In this document: one piece after another, positions 13,094-27,766 of the stretch
Layout: every line of letters starts with the position of its first letter
Numbering within the stretch: position 1 is the first letter of the stretch
Source of the DNA: Spironucleus salmonicida
Taxonomy: Eukaryota; Fornicata; Diplomonadida; Hexamitidae
DNA: 64,000 bases
Direction: 5' to 3'
Assembly (NCBI GenBank): GCA_000497125.2
Contig: CM035316.1
Location: 8,001 to 72,000, forward strand
Notes under the pieces: model-generated
Told to the model about the DNA's origin: nothing
What the model saw: the letters and a program-made list of their open reading frames with translations, nothing else
The model's database searches: none
Translations under genes and position numbers: made by a program

Positions 13094-13754
13094 TAAATGG
13101 AGGTATGATAGGTACATTCGATATGTAGTGGATAGCATTAGCCAAATGGCGCTTGTGAATTGTCTGGGTAACTTATTGAACGCATTTTGAAGGAATAGCA
13201 TTTTAGTTAAATTTAATGTATAATAAAATATGAAATCTCGATTTTTAAAGCGCTTCCGCTATCGATGGGAGGCTGCGACATTTAAGACTTTAAAATTACT
13301 GCTCTGATAATTAAAATTATATCATATGATATATTATAAAAATATGCATAGCTAGTGTTATTATATAGGGAAACTCAAAGTATACATATGAGCAGATTTA
13401 GTTATATTTATATTTACTTGTGTAGGTTTTTGTTTACTGATTATATTATATTGGTATTTAATATATATTGTAAACATTTAGCATTATTTTGTATCAAAAC
13501 TCAGGTTAAAACTAATTAGTTCTAAATACTTAATATTCTTATAATTCATAGCATATTTGTGACTCAAAACCAGAACCTTATATCCTATGGAATGCATTAG
13601 CAACAATTTAATGCATAGTGCTAGGGGTAAATTTGATACTGTGCAGGATTAGTTAAGTTAAATACATCATGCAGATCATGTCTAATACTGAGTAAACGAT
13701 ATTTACCTAAACTAGTATTGTAATTATTACCAACTGCATCGAAATATACTAATT
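13094..13754. other. Non-coding gap in repeat unit 2
   Basis: Same AT-rich DNA as 2184-2844; nothing seen in it. Confidence 0.4.
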
Positions 13755-14270
13755 ATGGGTAAGCTTTTAAATCTATTTTGTATTTAGTTTCTATATGCCA
13801 GCTAATTACCTACTGTGCGCCTTGCTAATATATTATATATCTGCATAGTTATAAAATACCCAAGTAGTAAAATAAGCGCTCTAGCAGCCCAAGATATCAG
13901 GATCACTCCTCTCAAATACATAGAGCAATATAATGCTACACGAATAATATATTTAGTAAGATCTCTTTACATCTCTTGGCGAATCTCACATCCTGAGCAC
14001 CTACTGATACATCTTGCACAAATAATTTCACTTGCTTTTAGTATTGTTACTCTGATTCGCTCTGCTAACTCCTATCTACTAAAATAATCGTATATCCTAC
14101 ACTATCACGGATGTTCCAAAGCAGAGAACCTATTGCTCTATTATGAGTTTGATTACCTATTTGCTACACTAGTTCGGTATAAATTTTGCAAAGCTTACAG
14201 TTAGTATAATTTTTATACTTGCTTACCCTAATCCATATAAGATGTATCCCAACTCAGCTAGTTCCGTTGA
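13755..14270 (+). CDS. Unrecognised 171-aa ORF, copy 2
   Basis: Duplicate of 2845-3360 with the same start and stop. A small cluster of differences between units lies just downstream, near 14,335-14,380. Confidence 0.3.
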
Positions 14271-14865
14271 GTGTGTGATAGCAGTCTCTCATATATTATC
14301 ATAAGTGGTTAGTCTTTAACCTAAACATTTCGATAATCTAGATAGCTAGTATCTAGTGAACGTGAAAACTGCTAGGCTTAAGATAACTGCTAATTTATTA
14401 TGTATTATTTATTTTAATATATAAGCAATAATCAGTTATAAATTTTCGAAACCCTCGCTCGATTTAGTTTTGCTAGATTATCGAAATATCCGGTAATACT
14501 TTCCAATATATAGCATAGCAGTATAACATAAGTACAAGTGAACATCAGATTGAATAATGCTATAGTCATTACTAAGCATTTAACAAATTAGTCTTTGCAT
14601 GATATGCATCTTTCCTAGTCTAAATCAGCCGTACTTCTAGTTATAATTTTATTTTATAAACTGTTACAGTCTCGCGATCAATTACTATAAATTGAAATAG
14701 TTACTATGTCATTTTAATCATCAAAATAATATTTTTGATAATATTCTAAATATTTTTACTTAATTTTATATTCCTTTATTCGTATAATTTTTTCAAAAAC
14801 TTCTCCGGTAATGATGGTAGTACGATTTCTAGGGTCTAATTTAATCTGGTGTTGATTTTAATAAA

Positions 14866-15738
14866 ATGATTTGTGTTTCCTTTGCTGCTATGAATAGATC
14901 TATAAATTAACGAATTAGTATACTTTCACCTACGCCTCCCAGACGTCTAAACAATTTACCATTTTCGTATTCCGTTAAAATCATAGTTACGAAACATGTA
15001 TATATTAATGAGATTTATGCAAACTAGAGACTTTACACTAAATAATCAATTAACTCTATACTTGTGCATCCTTTGGTGGCTGCCTGTGAGTGCTAACCAT
15101 TAGGCTTAAGGAGTCTTATATATGAAAATGCTGTAAATCATGAATGTGATCCAAAATACTTTATCCTCAGCACTTCTGTACATATAGCACCAAGCATCTA
15201 GACTCATACTATTTTTAACCCACTAGACTTGATTAGCATAACCTACAATTAAAATACTGTTCATTGTTAGTAGTTACGGCAGAAAGTCTTTCGACTGAGC
15301 AGCTAGATGTGCACAGAGGTTTCTTTTCAGCTAAATATCGTAGTCAATTCTGCTAAAATTAGCATAAACATTTTTACTACTGTACTATAACTTAGAATGC
15401 TAGTAAAGTCACTTATTCTTATACACAACTCTAGAACTCCACATGGCTCTCGGGAATACAAAATTCTAGTAAACAATTTATATAGGAATTTAGAGTTAGA
15501 TATAGTTACATTGGAGAATACAATGTTAATGGTAACATTCTCGACAGCACTGCGCAACGACCTAGTAAAAACATATCTTCCCCTTAGGTATCCATTTAGG
15601 TATTTGATTTTAGCAAAGCATGCAATTACAATTTGTAGACATTATAATAACTATATACTTGTTAGATAGGAGATAAATGATTCCATTTTTTAGTTTAAGC
15701 ATATCATTAATCCTGCCTATACCTGCTAATGGTACTGA
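14866..15738 (+). CDS. Unrecognised 290-aa ORF, copy 2
   Basis: Duplicate of 3956-4828, open over the same length, convergent with the unit 2 P-loop gene. Confidence 0.4.
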
Positions 15739-15767
15739 AACTATCTCATTTGATTATTTATTTTTGA

Positions 15768-16367
<600 letters not shown>

Positions 16368-16395
16368 TGTTTTCTAGTTTCCGTACTTCCACTAA

Positions 16396-16491
<96 letters not shown>

Positions 16492-16512
16492 TAAATAAAA
16501 TAATAGATGTAA

Positions 16513-19500
16513 TCAATCCTTAATCGATGGCTTTTGCACTGGTTCTTATCGTGTATCAAAACTTGACATATGCTTGACGCAAAATATAGTCTAGCTTTTA
16601 AATTTTCGCTAAAATACTACACTTAATTACATTTAGTCTAAGAGCTAAGATACAGCAATCTTCTCTTTGAAAGTAAACTAAAAGTAAGTAAAATTATTTT
16701 TAATTTTCAGTATGCTAAATAGATTATTTAATTTTGCAATCATAAACGATGGATCTTTAATAAATCTAAGATCTAGTAAAATAATAGTGTAGGGTTTTTA
16801 TTTTAACAAAAACTTATCGCAACAAAAGATTGTTTGTCTAGAATCGAATACCTAATTAAAAAAGCTTAGTTCCTGTACGGGCTCTACACTCACCATACCA
16901 GTTAAGTTAGGCAAGCTAGTCTCAATGTTTAGGTCTTCAGATTTCTTGACAAATATGTAAATCTTGCCTAAATAGTTGACTATGCTAAATTCATGCTTCT
17001 TCTGAATAAAACTATCGAAAATAGTGATGTACTCATCTTCTTATGTCAACTAATAGAACTGATACTTTCTACTGTCGTTGGTTAGGTCTAAAATTTTTTT
17101 AATACGCTCATCATTTTTAGCTTTCTCTTTCTCTTGCTCCTGCGTAACTAACGCAGATGCACTCATATAGAGCATATCATTATCATTTTCCTCACCAGTA
17201 TATTTAAAGATCAAATCTGCCGTTTTTGAATCCAGACCTATCTGTAATACATTTTTAAGGCCAAATGGCATGATTTTTTAGTTCAGGAAGTCCGGTATAT
17301 GGTGTCCATACTCTACTGGCAACACATAACAACCTTCTATCATTTCTAATGGTAAAGTAATATCGTCATACCCATGGAATGTGATGATGAAATCAAAAAT
17401 TTTGTGATCTTGATCTAGTACATGTTAAAAACACAACTATTTATCAAACGGGATTATTATAATTAACGATGTAATTTTTTCTTATCTTACTAAAATCTCG
17501 AATGCTTCGCGCGCAGCCTATACTGAGTCTTTGAGTATTTAGTTATATACAGCTGCATCCTCCCCTTTGTGATCATAAGCCCTGTTGTTATCACTAAATT
17601 CATGTAGCGCATAATCTAGCGTTGGATTCAAGAACATGATTTATTGATCGTCTTGCGCAAATGCTTCCACCAGATTTTAATAAAAGGTTATTTTTATCTT
17701 ATTATTGACAATAGCCTGTACATATACACTTCTGCAGTTTAGAGTCTGCATAACCTTCTTCAAATTCTCGAGTAAAGTATTAGACTGCCTGGAAATAATC
17801 ATAACTAGCAAAATGGCATTCAAAAACTCTAATAGGATACTTCGACTAAAAAACTTGGAAAGGTCTTACGACAAGGACTGAATTTTTTCTGCTTTGAATA
17901 TATTTTACGAAAACGTTTCAATAAATTTCGTCATCAGCTGATAGTTTAAAACGGCCACTACTTCTGAGTTTAGCGTTGTCGATGCTATACAACTAATATT
18001 GTATTGAGCACTATTATTCAATAAATCAAATTTGTGTGTACCTTTATTCAGTACAAAATTTTTAACTTCATCAACATCTTTGCTTATAATAATATTTTCG
18101 AAAGTCTAGGTAAGACTGCACATCTAATATACGTCGACTTTCACATTGTTCACAGTAATTTTGTGACGCTTAACGCCATTAAAATTATTAAGTTGTTTTG
18201 ACTCTTTGTCTTTGAGGAACCATATAGAAGGGCATATGGAAGAACACATGAACTACATCTCAACCGACTTATCCGTCATCATCGAGTACAGCAGCGATAC
18301 CAAAATTGGTGTTTCTTCAGCAAATTTATTGACTCTACCTGGTATAGCATCTACAGCCTAGGTATAACCAGCAGCATCCACTACCACCCGGCGCTGCTCG
18401 TACTGAAAGCTAGACAGCAATGACGCATGAGGCTGAACATATCCTAATATCTATGCGTTAATATACTTTACGCCCACTCTGCTTGATAAGATATTATAGG
18501 AAAATTAATTGACTGTAAGGAAATTTATGACGGTAAGGTCTGTTCCCACCATTATAACCGTAACATAATCAAAATTAGGTGTCTCGTATTTAGTACTGTA
18601 TTTTTCAACCATTTTTGGTAGTTTTTCAATCATCAATTATAGATTTTAATGTAAATTCTTTGTATTTATATTCATAAAATATTCGCATATTAAAGACTGG
18701 ACTGAAGAAGACCAATATTATTTTAGCATGCCCTGCTAACCTTTAGAGGAAGTATTCTCACCAGTAGTTTTTTCTTCTTTTTTATCCTTGGATAACTAGT
18801 CATCCACTTAGCTCTCTTCAATTTTCTTAAATGCAATAACTGAAAATGTTTTCCAAAACGCTGTTTCGACCCCTCTGGGGTTAAATAATTAAAGAATCAA
18901 TTTGTAGAAATTCGTTTCAAAATCCTAATAGTACTGAACCCGATTCCTGTAAGACACCATTCCCTTAAAGAATATTTATCTAAATTTTGTTCTGTTCCTA
19001 ATATTCAATATCTGCGGTGAGTAAACAACTAACTCGTCAAGAATGTCGTAATCAGCAATCTCGAGGCGAAGGTACTCCATAGCTATGAGAATATACTCTG
19101 ATTTTCCTAGTATGTTATTAAGAGATTTAAAATATTCTATTATAACTTATTGGTTGGACTGCATAATACTAAATATCTCATTTTTTTGCTTAAACTATAT
19201 ACTGGTTATGATGTCTTCAAGAGTTTGGTACAAGTCTATACCTTTATTTTAGAATCGACCTGTCACACTAAGTTAGTTCAGTTTTTGCTTTGCTGCTACC
19301 AACAAGTTAATGTTCAGAAGGTGTGAAATAACATTGATAGCTAAATTATATTTTTTGTTTTTGACATCTCCTAATATGTCTATCTTTTAAAATTCTTGAA
19401 TAGAAAGTGTTGCTTAAATCTTAGCATACCGTTTCTTACCTAACTTGATTAGCTTTTTCTCGTAATATACGAACAATAACTGACACAACTTAACGCATTT

Positions 19501-20952
19501 CGAAAATTTCTCCTTCTATGATTGCAAGCACTCATCTACCAAAATGATAGGGTGTTTCAATTATATATTATTTCGCCTTTGTTATTCAAGTAATACTTAG
19601 TCTATATCATTTATAATATTTGCAGTATCTATAATGAAAAAAGAAGCTAGTTTTAGTTAATCGAATTGCAACTATATAGAATTATCGTATTTTAGCTTTT
19701 GAACTAATTACAAGTTGCCCTGAATTTTGTTAATAAATAGAATCATACTCTAGTAAATAAAAGACATCTAGTCTAAGCTTTCCAACTGAAAGGTATGGAA
19801 TTTACAAACATCAGCAAGTACTTTTTCTTTGTAATTTTTTAAATCCTGCAACTTGAATGTATTTTTATACTAGGCAACTAGTTGCTCGTGAAATGAGTGT
19901 GTCCTGTACTTATATAGAGGTTAGTCATCAGATCCTTCCTTATTGAGCAAAATTGGAACATTTCCCTTCAGGAGGTGGAAAAAGTACTGCGTGTAGAGAG
20001 CTACGCTTTTCCCAGACCTGGAACTCTGGCTTATGACAGCATTCGTAAGAGTGTCGTTAAGATCATTTTTAACCAACGAGAATAATGCAAAATACTCCGC
20101 CTTGAAGAGGTAGGACACGTGGCAGAGCTGCTGGAACATGAACAGGCAGATACCGGTATTAAGAAAGTGGGTGGGGAGCTGGAACAGGTTTATAAGCTCA
20201 AATTCATCCAACTATGGTTTTTCTACTTCGATGAATACCTCTCCATTGTAAATCTTATTCGATACCTCAAATATCTTTTTAAGTAAATCCAAGTCTTCAC
20301 CATACACATCTCTTGTTATAGTGTTCTTCTTTAACTTTTTAAACTAAGTATCATACAACCTGAATGCAGAGTAGCCAAAAATCAACGGCAGAATTAGATG
20401 GTACTCTCCTACCTTCTGGTACTTAATTGCTGCTAGCTGCAACAGTACCTGATTTTCATGAAAGTTTAAATCTTCTATAACTTCAGGCTAGAGAAGTTAT
20501 TCCGTGTCGAAACTATTGTAAAGCGAAAAATACTACAAATCATAACCTTCGATGCTCTATGCAAATTTAGCAAAATAATAGTCGCAGGTGCATTTTATCG
20601 AAAGAACCCTAAGCCCCATCTGTGCTGCAACTAGGCCTATATTGTCCCAAAATTTTGGATCTCGCGATTTAATTATCTTTTTTAATTATGATATTTAAAA
20701 CCGCATATTCTGAGCTATTTTTCCCAGCTTCTTGTAGAGCAGGACGACCTAGACCGCGCACAGCTACTCTTTCGTTGTAATAGTTGCACGTAGAATATAT
20801 TACTATTGACCATCAAGCTAGATTGATTGACTAATTTCATTATCTCTTATGGTAAACTTAATCTATAAAATAGTGTTACTAACTATTACATTTTTATTAG
20901 CATCAACTGAAAATGGAATAGCGTCAAACTCGACAAATAAATCTTCAGTCAT
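16513..20952 (-). CDS. 1,479-aa P-loop protein (unit 2)
   Basis: Same length as the unit 1 gene and nearly identical to it from the stop codon up to about 20,200, including the GKS loop. From about 20,200 to 20,760, encoding roughly residues 65-250, the sequence is strongly diverged while keeping frame: the VAAQMGL and LQLAAIKYQ motifs remain but most linking residues differ. Upstream of that, over the first 60 codons and the promoter, it returns to near identity. A short diverged patch bounded by identical DNA suggests exchange with another family member rather than gradual drift. Confidence 0.85.
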
Positions 20953-21455
20953 TTAATAAGGAAATAGGAAAGATGTAAAGTAAAATATATCAATATTATA
21001 CATTAATGTAATATTATACTTTGAAGAAAAAACTCTACTTGCATTTATAATACATAATTTAATACATATTATAATTAATGAATGTTAAGCGTTTTACGAA
21101 CTAAAAAGTATAAAATGAACTCGTGTAACTATACCATCTGCCTTTCAGCGCTAGTAAGGAATTATCAATATATAATACTACTTAACTATCACGCATTCTT
21201 AGTGAATGTATGAGTTTCCTAAAAATACGTTAGCTCATACGCTATGCATGATCCCACGCATCCCTATCGTTACTAGATCCAATAAGTACCATCTTCTGCT
21301 GACTTTGCTGCCCTTTGGTAAAACTCATCCTAGCGAGTCGTCGTTACCATCTAAAATTCATCCATCCCTATGCTTCGGTCTTAAGCAGCATACCGAGTGA
21401 GACTGTAGAATATCATTTTTGATAGATTATGCATCATGCGGGTATTAAAGATAAA
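20953..21455. repeat. Gene 5' flank and left junction block, copy 2
   Basis: Presumed promoter of the unit 2 P-loop gene, followed by the GC-richer junction. The join to the satellite differs from that of copy 1: GTATTAAAGATAAAATACAAGCAGTC enters the unit at the CTTCGGCATAGCC point. Confidence 0.6.
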
Positions 21456-24400
21456 ATACAAGCAGTCTTCGGCATAGCCTGTGCTTGTACTCTACAGGTA
21501 AGAATACCCTTCTTAGTGCTACTGTGTACCTGGGCTCATAAGTGAATATATATTAGTAAGTATAGTAGTATATTATATAAATACAATAGTAATATACTAA
21601 ATATCCTTACAAGCACCACTCCCAATGCATATATACTACTAAACTCCAATTAAGATATTACTATATATACTATAGTATTGTATTGTCGTCAAGCACTACG
21701 CCAGTACCACTCACGCCTGCCTTGGTGCTGTCTATGGAAATACTACGTGTAGCAGTACTAGTGGTACCAACTTCAGTAGCAGGCAGGTACTACACATAGA
21801 ATATACAAACAGCATTCGGCATAGCCTGTGCTTGTACTCTACAGGTAAGAATAGCCTTCTTAGGCTACTTTGTACCTGGGCTCATAAGTGAATATATATT
21901 AGTAAGTATAGTAATGTATTATATAGATACAATAGTATATACTAAATATCCTTATAGGCACCACTCCCAATGCATATATACTATTAAACTCCATTTAAGA
22001 TATTACTATATATACTATAGTATTGTATTGTCGTCAAGCACTACGCCAGTACCACTCACGCCTACCGTGGTGCTGTCTATGGAAATACTACGTGTAGCAG
22101 TACTAGTGGTACCAACTTCAGTAGCAGGCAGGTACTACACATAGAATATACTAACAGCATTCGGCATAGCCTGTGCTTGCATTACTAGTAAGAATACCCT
22201 TCTTAGTGCTACTGTGTACCTGGGCTCATAAGTGAATATATATTAGTAAGTATAGTAATGTATTATATAGATACAATAGTATATACTAAATATCCTTATA
22301 GGCACCACTCCCAATGCATATATACTATTAAACTCCATTTAAGATATTACTATATATACTATAGTATTGTATTGTCATCGAGCACTATGCAGTACCACTC
22401 ACGCCTGCCTTGGTGCTGTCTATGGAAATACTTGGGGTACCGTACTAGTGGTACCCACTTCAGTAGCAGGCAGGTACTACACATAGAATATACAAACAGC
22501 ATTCGGCATAGCCTGTGCTTGTACTCTACAGGTAAGAATAGCCTTCTTAGGCTACTTTGTACCTGGGCTCATAAGTGAATATATATTAGTAAGTATAGTA
22601 ATGTATTATATAGATACAATAGTATATACTAAATATCCTTACAAGCACCACTCCCAATGCATATATACTACTAAACTCCAATTAAGATATTACTATATAT
22701 ACTATAGTATTGTATTGTCGTCAAGCACTACGCCAGTACCACTCACGCCTACCGTGGTGCTGTCTATGGAAATACTTGGGGTACCGTACTAGTGGTACCC
22801 ACTTCAGTAGCAGGCAGGTACTACACATAGAATATACAAACAGCATTCGGCATAGCCTGTGCTTGTACTCTACAGGTAAGAATAGCCTTCTTAGGCTACT
22901 TTGTACCTGGGCTCATAAGTGAATATATATTAGTAAGTATAGTAATGTATTATATAGATACAATAGTAATATACTAAATATCCTTACAAGCACCACTCCC
23001 AATGCATATATACTACTAAACTCCAATTAAGATATTACTATATATACTATAGTATTGTATTGTCGTCAAGCACTACGCCAGTACCACTCACGCCTGCCTT
23101 GGTGCTGTCTATGGAAATACTTGGGGTACCGTACTAGTGGTACCCACTTCAGTAGCAGGCAGGTACTACACATAGAATATACAAACAGCATTCGGCATAG
23201 CCTGTGCTTGTACTCTACAGGTAAGAATAGCCTTCTTAGGCTACTTTGTACCTGGGCTCATAAGTGAATATATATTAGTAAGTATAGTAATGTATTATAT
23301 AGATACAATAGTAATATACTAAATATCCTTACAAGCACCACTCCCAATGCATATATACTACTAAACTCCAATTAAGATATTACTATATATACTATAGTAT
23401 TGTATTGTCGTCAAGCACTACGCCAGTACCACTCACGCCTGCCTTGGTGCTGTCTATGGAAATACTACGTGTAGCAGTACTAGTGGTACCAACTTCAGTA
23501 GCAGGCAGGTACTACACATAGAATATACAAACAGCATTCGGCATAGCCTGTGCTTGTACTCTACAGGTAAGAATAGCCTTCTTAGGCTACTTTGTACATG
23601 GGCTCATAAGTGAATATATATTAGTAAGTATAGTAATGTATTATATAGATACAATAGTATATACTAAATATCCTTATAGGCACCACTCCCAATGCATATA
23701 TACTATTAAACTCCATTTAAGCTATTACTATATATAATATAGTATTGTATAATCATCCAGCACTACGCCAGTACCACTCACGCCTACCGTGGTGCTGTCT
23801 ATGGAAATACTTGGGGTACCGTACTAGTGGTACCCACTTCAGTAGCAGCCAGGTATTACACATAGAATATACAAACAGCATTCGGCATAGCCTGTGCTTG
23901 CATTACTAGTAAGAATACCCTTCTTAGTGCTACTGTGTACCTGGGCTCATAAGTGAATATATATTAGTAAGTATAGTAATGTATTATATAGATACAATAG
24001 TATATACTAAATATCCTTACAAGCACCACTCCCAATGCATATATACTATTAAACTCCATTTAAGATATTACTATATATACTATAGTATTGTATACTCATC
24101 AAGCACTATCCCAGTACCACTCACGCCTGCCTTGGTGCTATCTATGGAACTACTTGGGGTCCAGTACTAGTGGTGCCCACTTCAGTAGCAGATAGTTATT
24201 AAAGATAGAATACAAACAGTCTTCGGCATAACCTGTGCTTGCATTACTAGTAAGAATACCCTTCTTAGGCTACTGTGTACCTGGGCTCATAAGTGAATAT
24301 ATATTAGTAAGGGTAGTAGTATATTATATAAGTACAATAGTATATACTAAATATCCTTATAGGCACCACTCCCAATGCATATATACTACTAAACTCCAAT

Positions 24401-26604
24401 TAAGATATTACTATATATACTATAGTATTGTATTGTCATCAAGCACTACGCCAGTACCACTCACGCCTACCGTGGTGCTGTCTATGGAAATACTACGTGT
24501 AGCAGTACTAGTGGTACCCACTTCAGTAGCAGGCAGGTACTACACATAGAATATACAAACAGCATTCGGCATAGCCTGTGCTTGCATTACTAGTAAGAAT
24601 ACCCTTCTTAGTGCTACTGTGTACCTGGGCTCATAAGTGAATATATATTAGTAAGGGTAGTAGTATATTATATAAGTACAATAGTATATACTAAATATCC
24701 TTATAGGCACCACTCCCAATGCATATATACTACTAAACTCCAATTAAGATATTACTATATATACTATAGTATTGTATTGTCATCAAGCACTACGCCAGTA
24801 CCACTCACGCCTGCCTTGGTGCTGTCTATGGAAATACTACGTGTAGCAGTACTAGTGGTACCAACTTCAGTAGCAGGCAGGTACTACACATAGAATATAC
24901 TAACAGCATTCGGCATAGCCTGTGCTTGTACTCTACAGGTAAGAATAGCCTTCTTAGTGCTACTGTGTACCTGGGCTCATAAGTGAATATATATTAGTAA
25001 GTATAGTAATGTATTATATAGATACAATAGTATATACTAAATATCCTTATAGGCACCACTCCCAATGCATATATACTATTAAACTCCATTTAAGCTATTA
25101 CTATATATAATATAGTATTGTATAATCATCCAGCACTACGCCAGTACCACTCACGCCTACCGTGGTGCTGTCTATGGAAATACTACGTGTAGCAGTACTA
25201 GTGGTACCCACTTCAGTAGCAGGCAGGTACTACACATAGAATATACAAACAGCATTCGGCATAGCCTGTGCTTGCATTACTAGTAAGAATACCCTTCTTA
25301 GTGCTACTGTGTACCTGGGCTCATAAGTGAATATATATTAGTAAGGGTAGTAGTATATTATATAAGTACAATAGTATATACTAAATATCCTTATAGGCAC
25401 CACTCCCAATGCATATATACTACTAAACTCCAATTAAGATATTACTATATATACTATAGTATTGTATTGTCATCAAGCACTACGCCAGTACCACTCACGC
25501 CTGCCTTGGTGCTGTCTATGGAAATACTACGTGTAGCAGTACTAGTGGTACCAACTTCAGTAGCAGGCAGGTACTACACATAGAATATACTAACAGCATT
25601 CGGCATAGCCTGTGCTTGTACTCTACAGGTAAGAATAGCCTTCTTAGTGCTACTGTGTACCTGGGCTCATAAGTGAATATATATTAGTAAGTATAGTAAT
25701 GTATTATATAGATACAATAGTATATACTAAATATCCTTATAGGCACCACTCCCAATGCATATATACTATTAAACTCCATTTAAGCTATTACTATATATAA
25801 TATAGTATTGTATAATCATCCAGCACTACGCCAGTACCACTCACGCCTACCGTGGTGCTGTCTATGGAAATACTTGGGGTACCGTACTAGTGGTACCCAC
25901 TTCAGTAGCAGCCAGGTACTACACATAGAATATACTAACAGCATTCGGCATAGCCTGTGCTTGTACTCTACAGGTAAGAATAGCCTTCTTAGGCTACTTT
26001 GTACATGGGCTCATAAGTGAATATATATTAGTAAGTATAGTAATGTATTATATAGATACAATAGTATATACTAAATATCCTTATAGGCACCACTCCCAAT
26101 GCATATATACTATTAAACTCCATTTAAGCTATTACTATATATAATATAGTATTGTATAATCATCCAGCACTACGCCAGTACCACTCACGCCTACCGTGGT
26201 GCTGTCTATGGAAATACTACGTGTAGCAGTACTAGTGGTACCAACTTCAGTAGCAGGCAGGTACTACACATAGAATATACTAACAGCATTCGGCATAGCC
26301 TGTGCTTGCATTACTAGTAAGAATACCCTTCTTAGTGCTACTGTGTACCTGGGCTCATAAGTGAATATATATTAGTAAGTATAGTAATGTATTATATAGA
26401 TACAATAGTATATACTAAATATCCTTATAGGCACCACTCCCAATGCATATATACTATTAAACTCCATTTAAGATATTACTATATATACTATAGTATTGTA
26501 TTGTCATCGAGCACTATGCAGTACCACTCACGCCTGCCTTGGTGCTGTCTATGGAAATACTTGGGGTACCGTACTAGTGGTACCGACTTCACTAGCAGGC
26601 AGGT
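21456..26604. repeat. 345-bp satellite array 3, main block (about 15 units)
   Basis: The longest array. Two unit types alternate, one with TTGGGGTACCGTACTAG and one with TACGTGTAGCAGTACTAG at the same place. A multi-unit block starting near 24,430 is repeated almost exactly about 690 bp later near 25,120, which shows recent duplication in steps of two units. Short palindromes recur in each unit (TAGCC-TTCT-TAGGCTA and the paired GGTACC). Unit length is mostly 344-345 bp. Confidence 0.9.
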
Positions 26605-26960
26605 ATGCCAAATATGAAGGTTAAGCCATTATACACTATGCCAACAGCATCGACTCAGGCTCGCAGCACCAAAATGTGGAAGGCCTAAGCTAGCATAAGT
26701 CCAACCCTATTCTTGCTAAATTATGATATTGCTACCTCGCTGGGTCCTGACCACCAGCTAGCGCCATCTCGTCACCCTGATAGCCACACTCTCGCTGACC
26801 TCGCTTTGGTAAAACTCATCCTAGCGAGTCGTCGTTACCATTTAAAACTCATCTATCCCTAGGCTTCGGTCTTAAGCAGCATACCGGGTGAGACTGCAGA
26901 GTATCATTTTTGATAGATTATGCATCATCCGGGTATTAAAGATATAATACAATCAGTCTT
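26605..26960. repeat. Mini-unit: right junction fused to left junction inside array 3
   Basis: The array runs into about 200 bp that match the start of the gene-bearing unit (ATGAAGGTTAAGCC onward). Near 26,800 this switches directly to the end of the left junction block (GGTAAAACTCATCC, TTCGGTCTTAAGCAGC), and satellite resumes. The roughly 8.5-kb core is absent. A similar mini-unit lies at 37,827-38,170, so the deletion derivative is itself repeated. Confidence 0.7.
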
Positions 26961-27270
26961 CGGCACAACCTGTGCTTGCATTACTAGTAAGAATAGCCTT
27001 CTTAGGCTACTGTGCACCTGGGCTCATAAGTGAATATATATTAGTAAGTATAGTAATGTATTATATAGATACAATAGTAATATATTATATATCCTTATAG
27101 GCACCACTCCCAATGCATATATACTACTAAACTCCAATTAAGATATTACTATATATACTATAGTATTGTATAATCATCCAGCACTACGCCAGTACCACTC
27201 ACGCCTGCCTTGGTGCTGTCTATGGAAATACTTGGGGTACCGTACTAGTGGTACCCACTTCACTAGCAGC
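26961..27270. repeat. 345-bp satellite, single unit after the mini-unit
   Basis: Nearly one satellite unit that closes array 3. It ends with the same CACTAGCAGCCAGCTATGAC junction as arrays 1 and 2. Confidence 0.85.
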
Positions 27271-27284
27271 CAGCTATGACAAAT

Positions 27285-27766
27285 ATGAAGGTTAAGCCAT
27301 TATACACTATGCCAACAGCATCACTCAGGCTCGTAGCACCAAAATGTGGAAGGCCTAAGCTAGCATAATCTCAGTCCTGTTCTTAATAAATTATGATATT
27401 GCTACCTCGCTGGGGCCTGACCACCAGCTAGCGCTATCCTCGTCACCCTAATAACCACATTTCCACTTGCCCTCTTCGCTCCCAGATCTCTAGATTTCGT
27501 GCAGCTCATGCAACTTTGTCCCTAATAAATTCCCTTCAGTGTAAAATTCGCTCTCGCGCTCTCGAGATTCCATGCAGTTATGGACCAAATTTCCGCGAAA
27601 ATTTCACGAATCTATCAACCTTAAATCGGTGCAATCGGCGATTTTGCAGAATTAAAAACCGTACCGTTTGGGACATCTTGACGATGCTGCTTTTAAACTT
27701 CTGAGGATCGGTTTGCAGGGTGCTTTGGATTTACTCTTGGCGGTATCAGAAATGATGAAATAGTGA
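27285..27766 (+). other. Array-junction sequence corresponding to the 160-codon ORF, copy 3
   Basis: Near-identical to the copies at 1701 and 12611, but the long frame is not intact in this copy. That weakens the case for the ORF being a functional gene. Confidence 0.5.
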
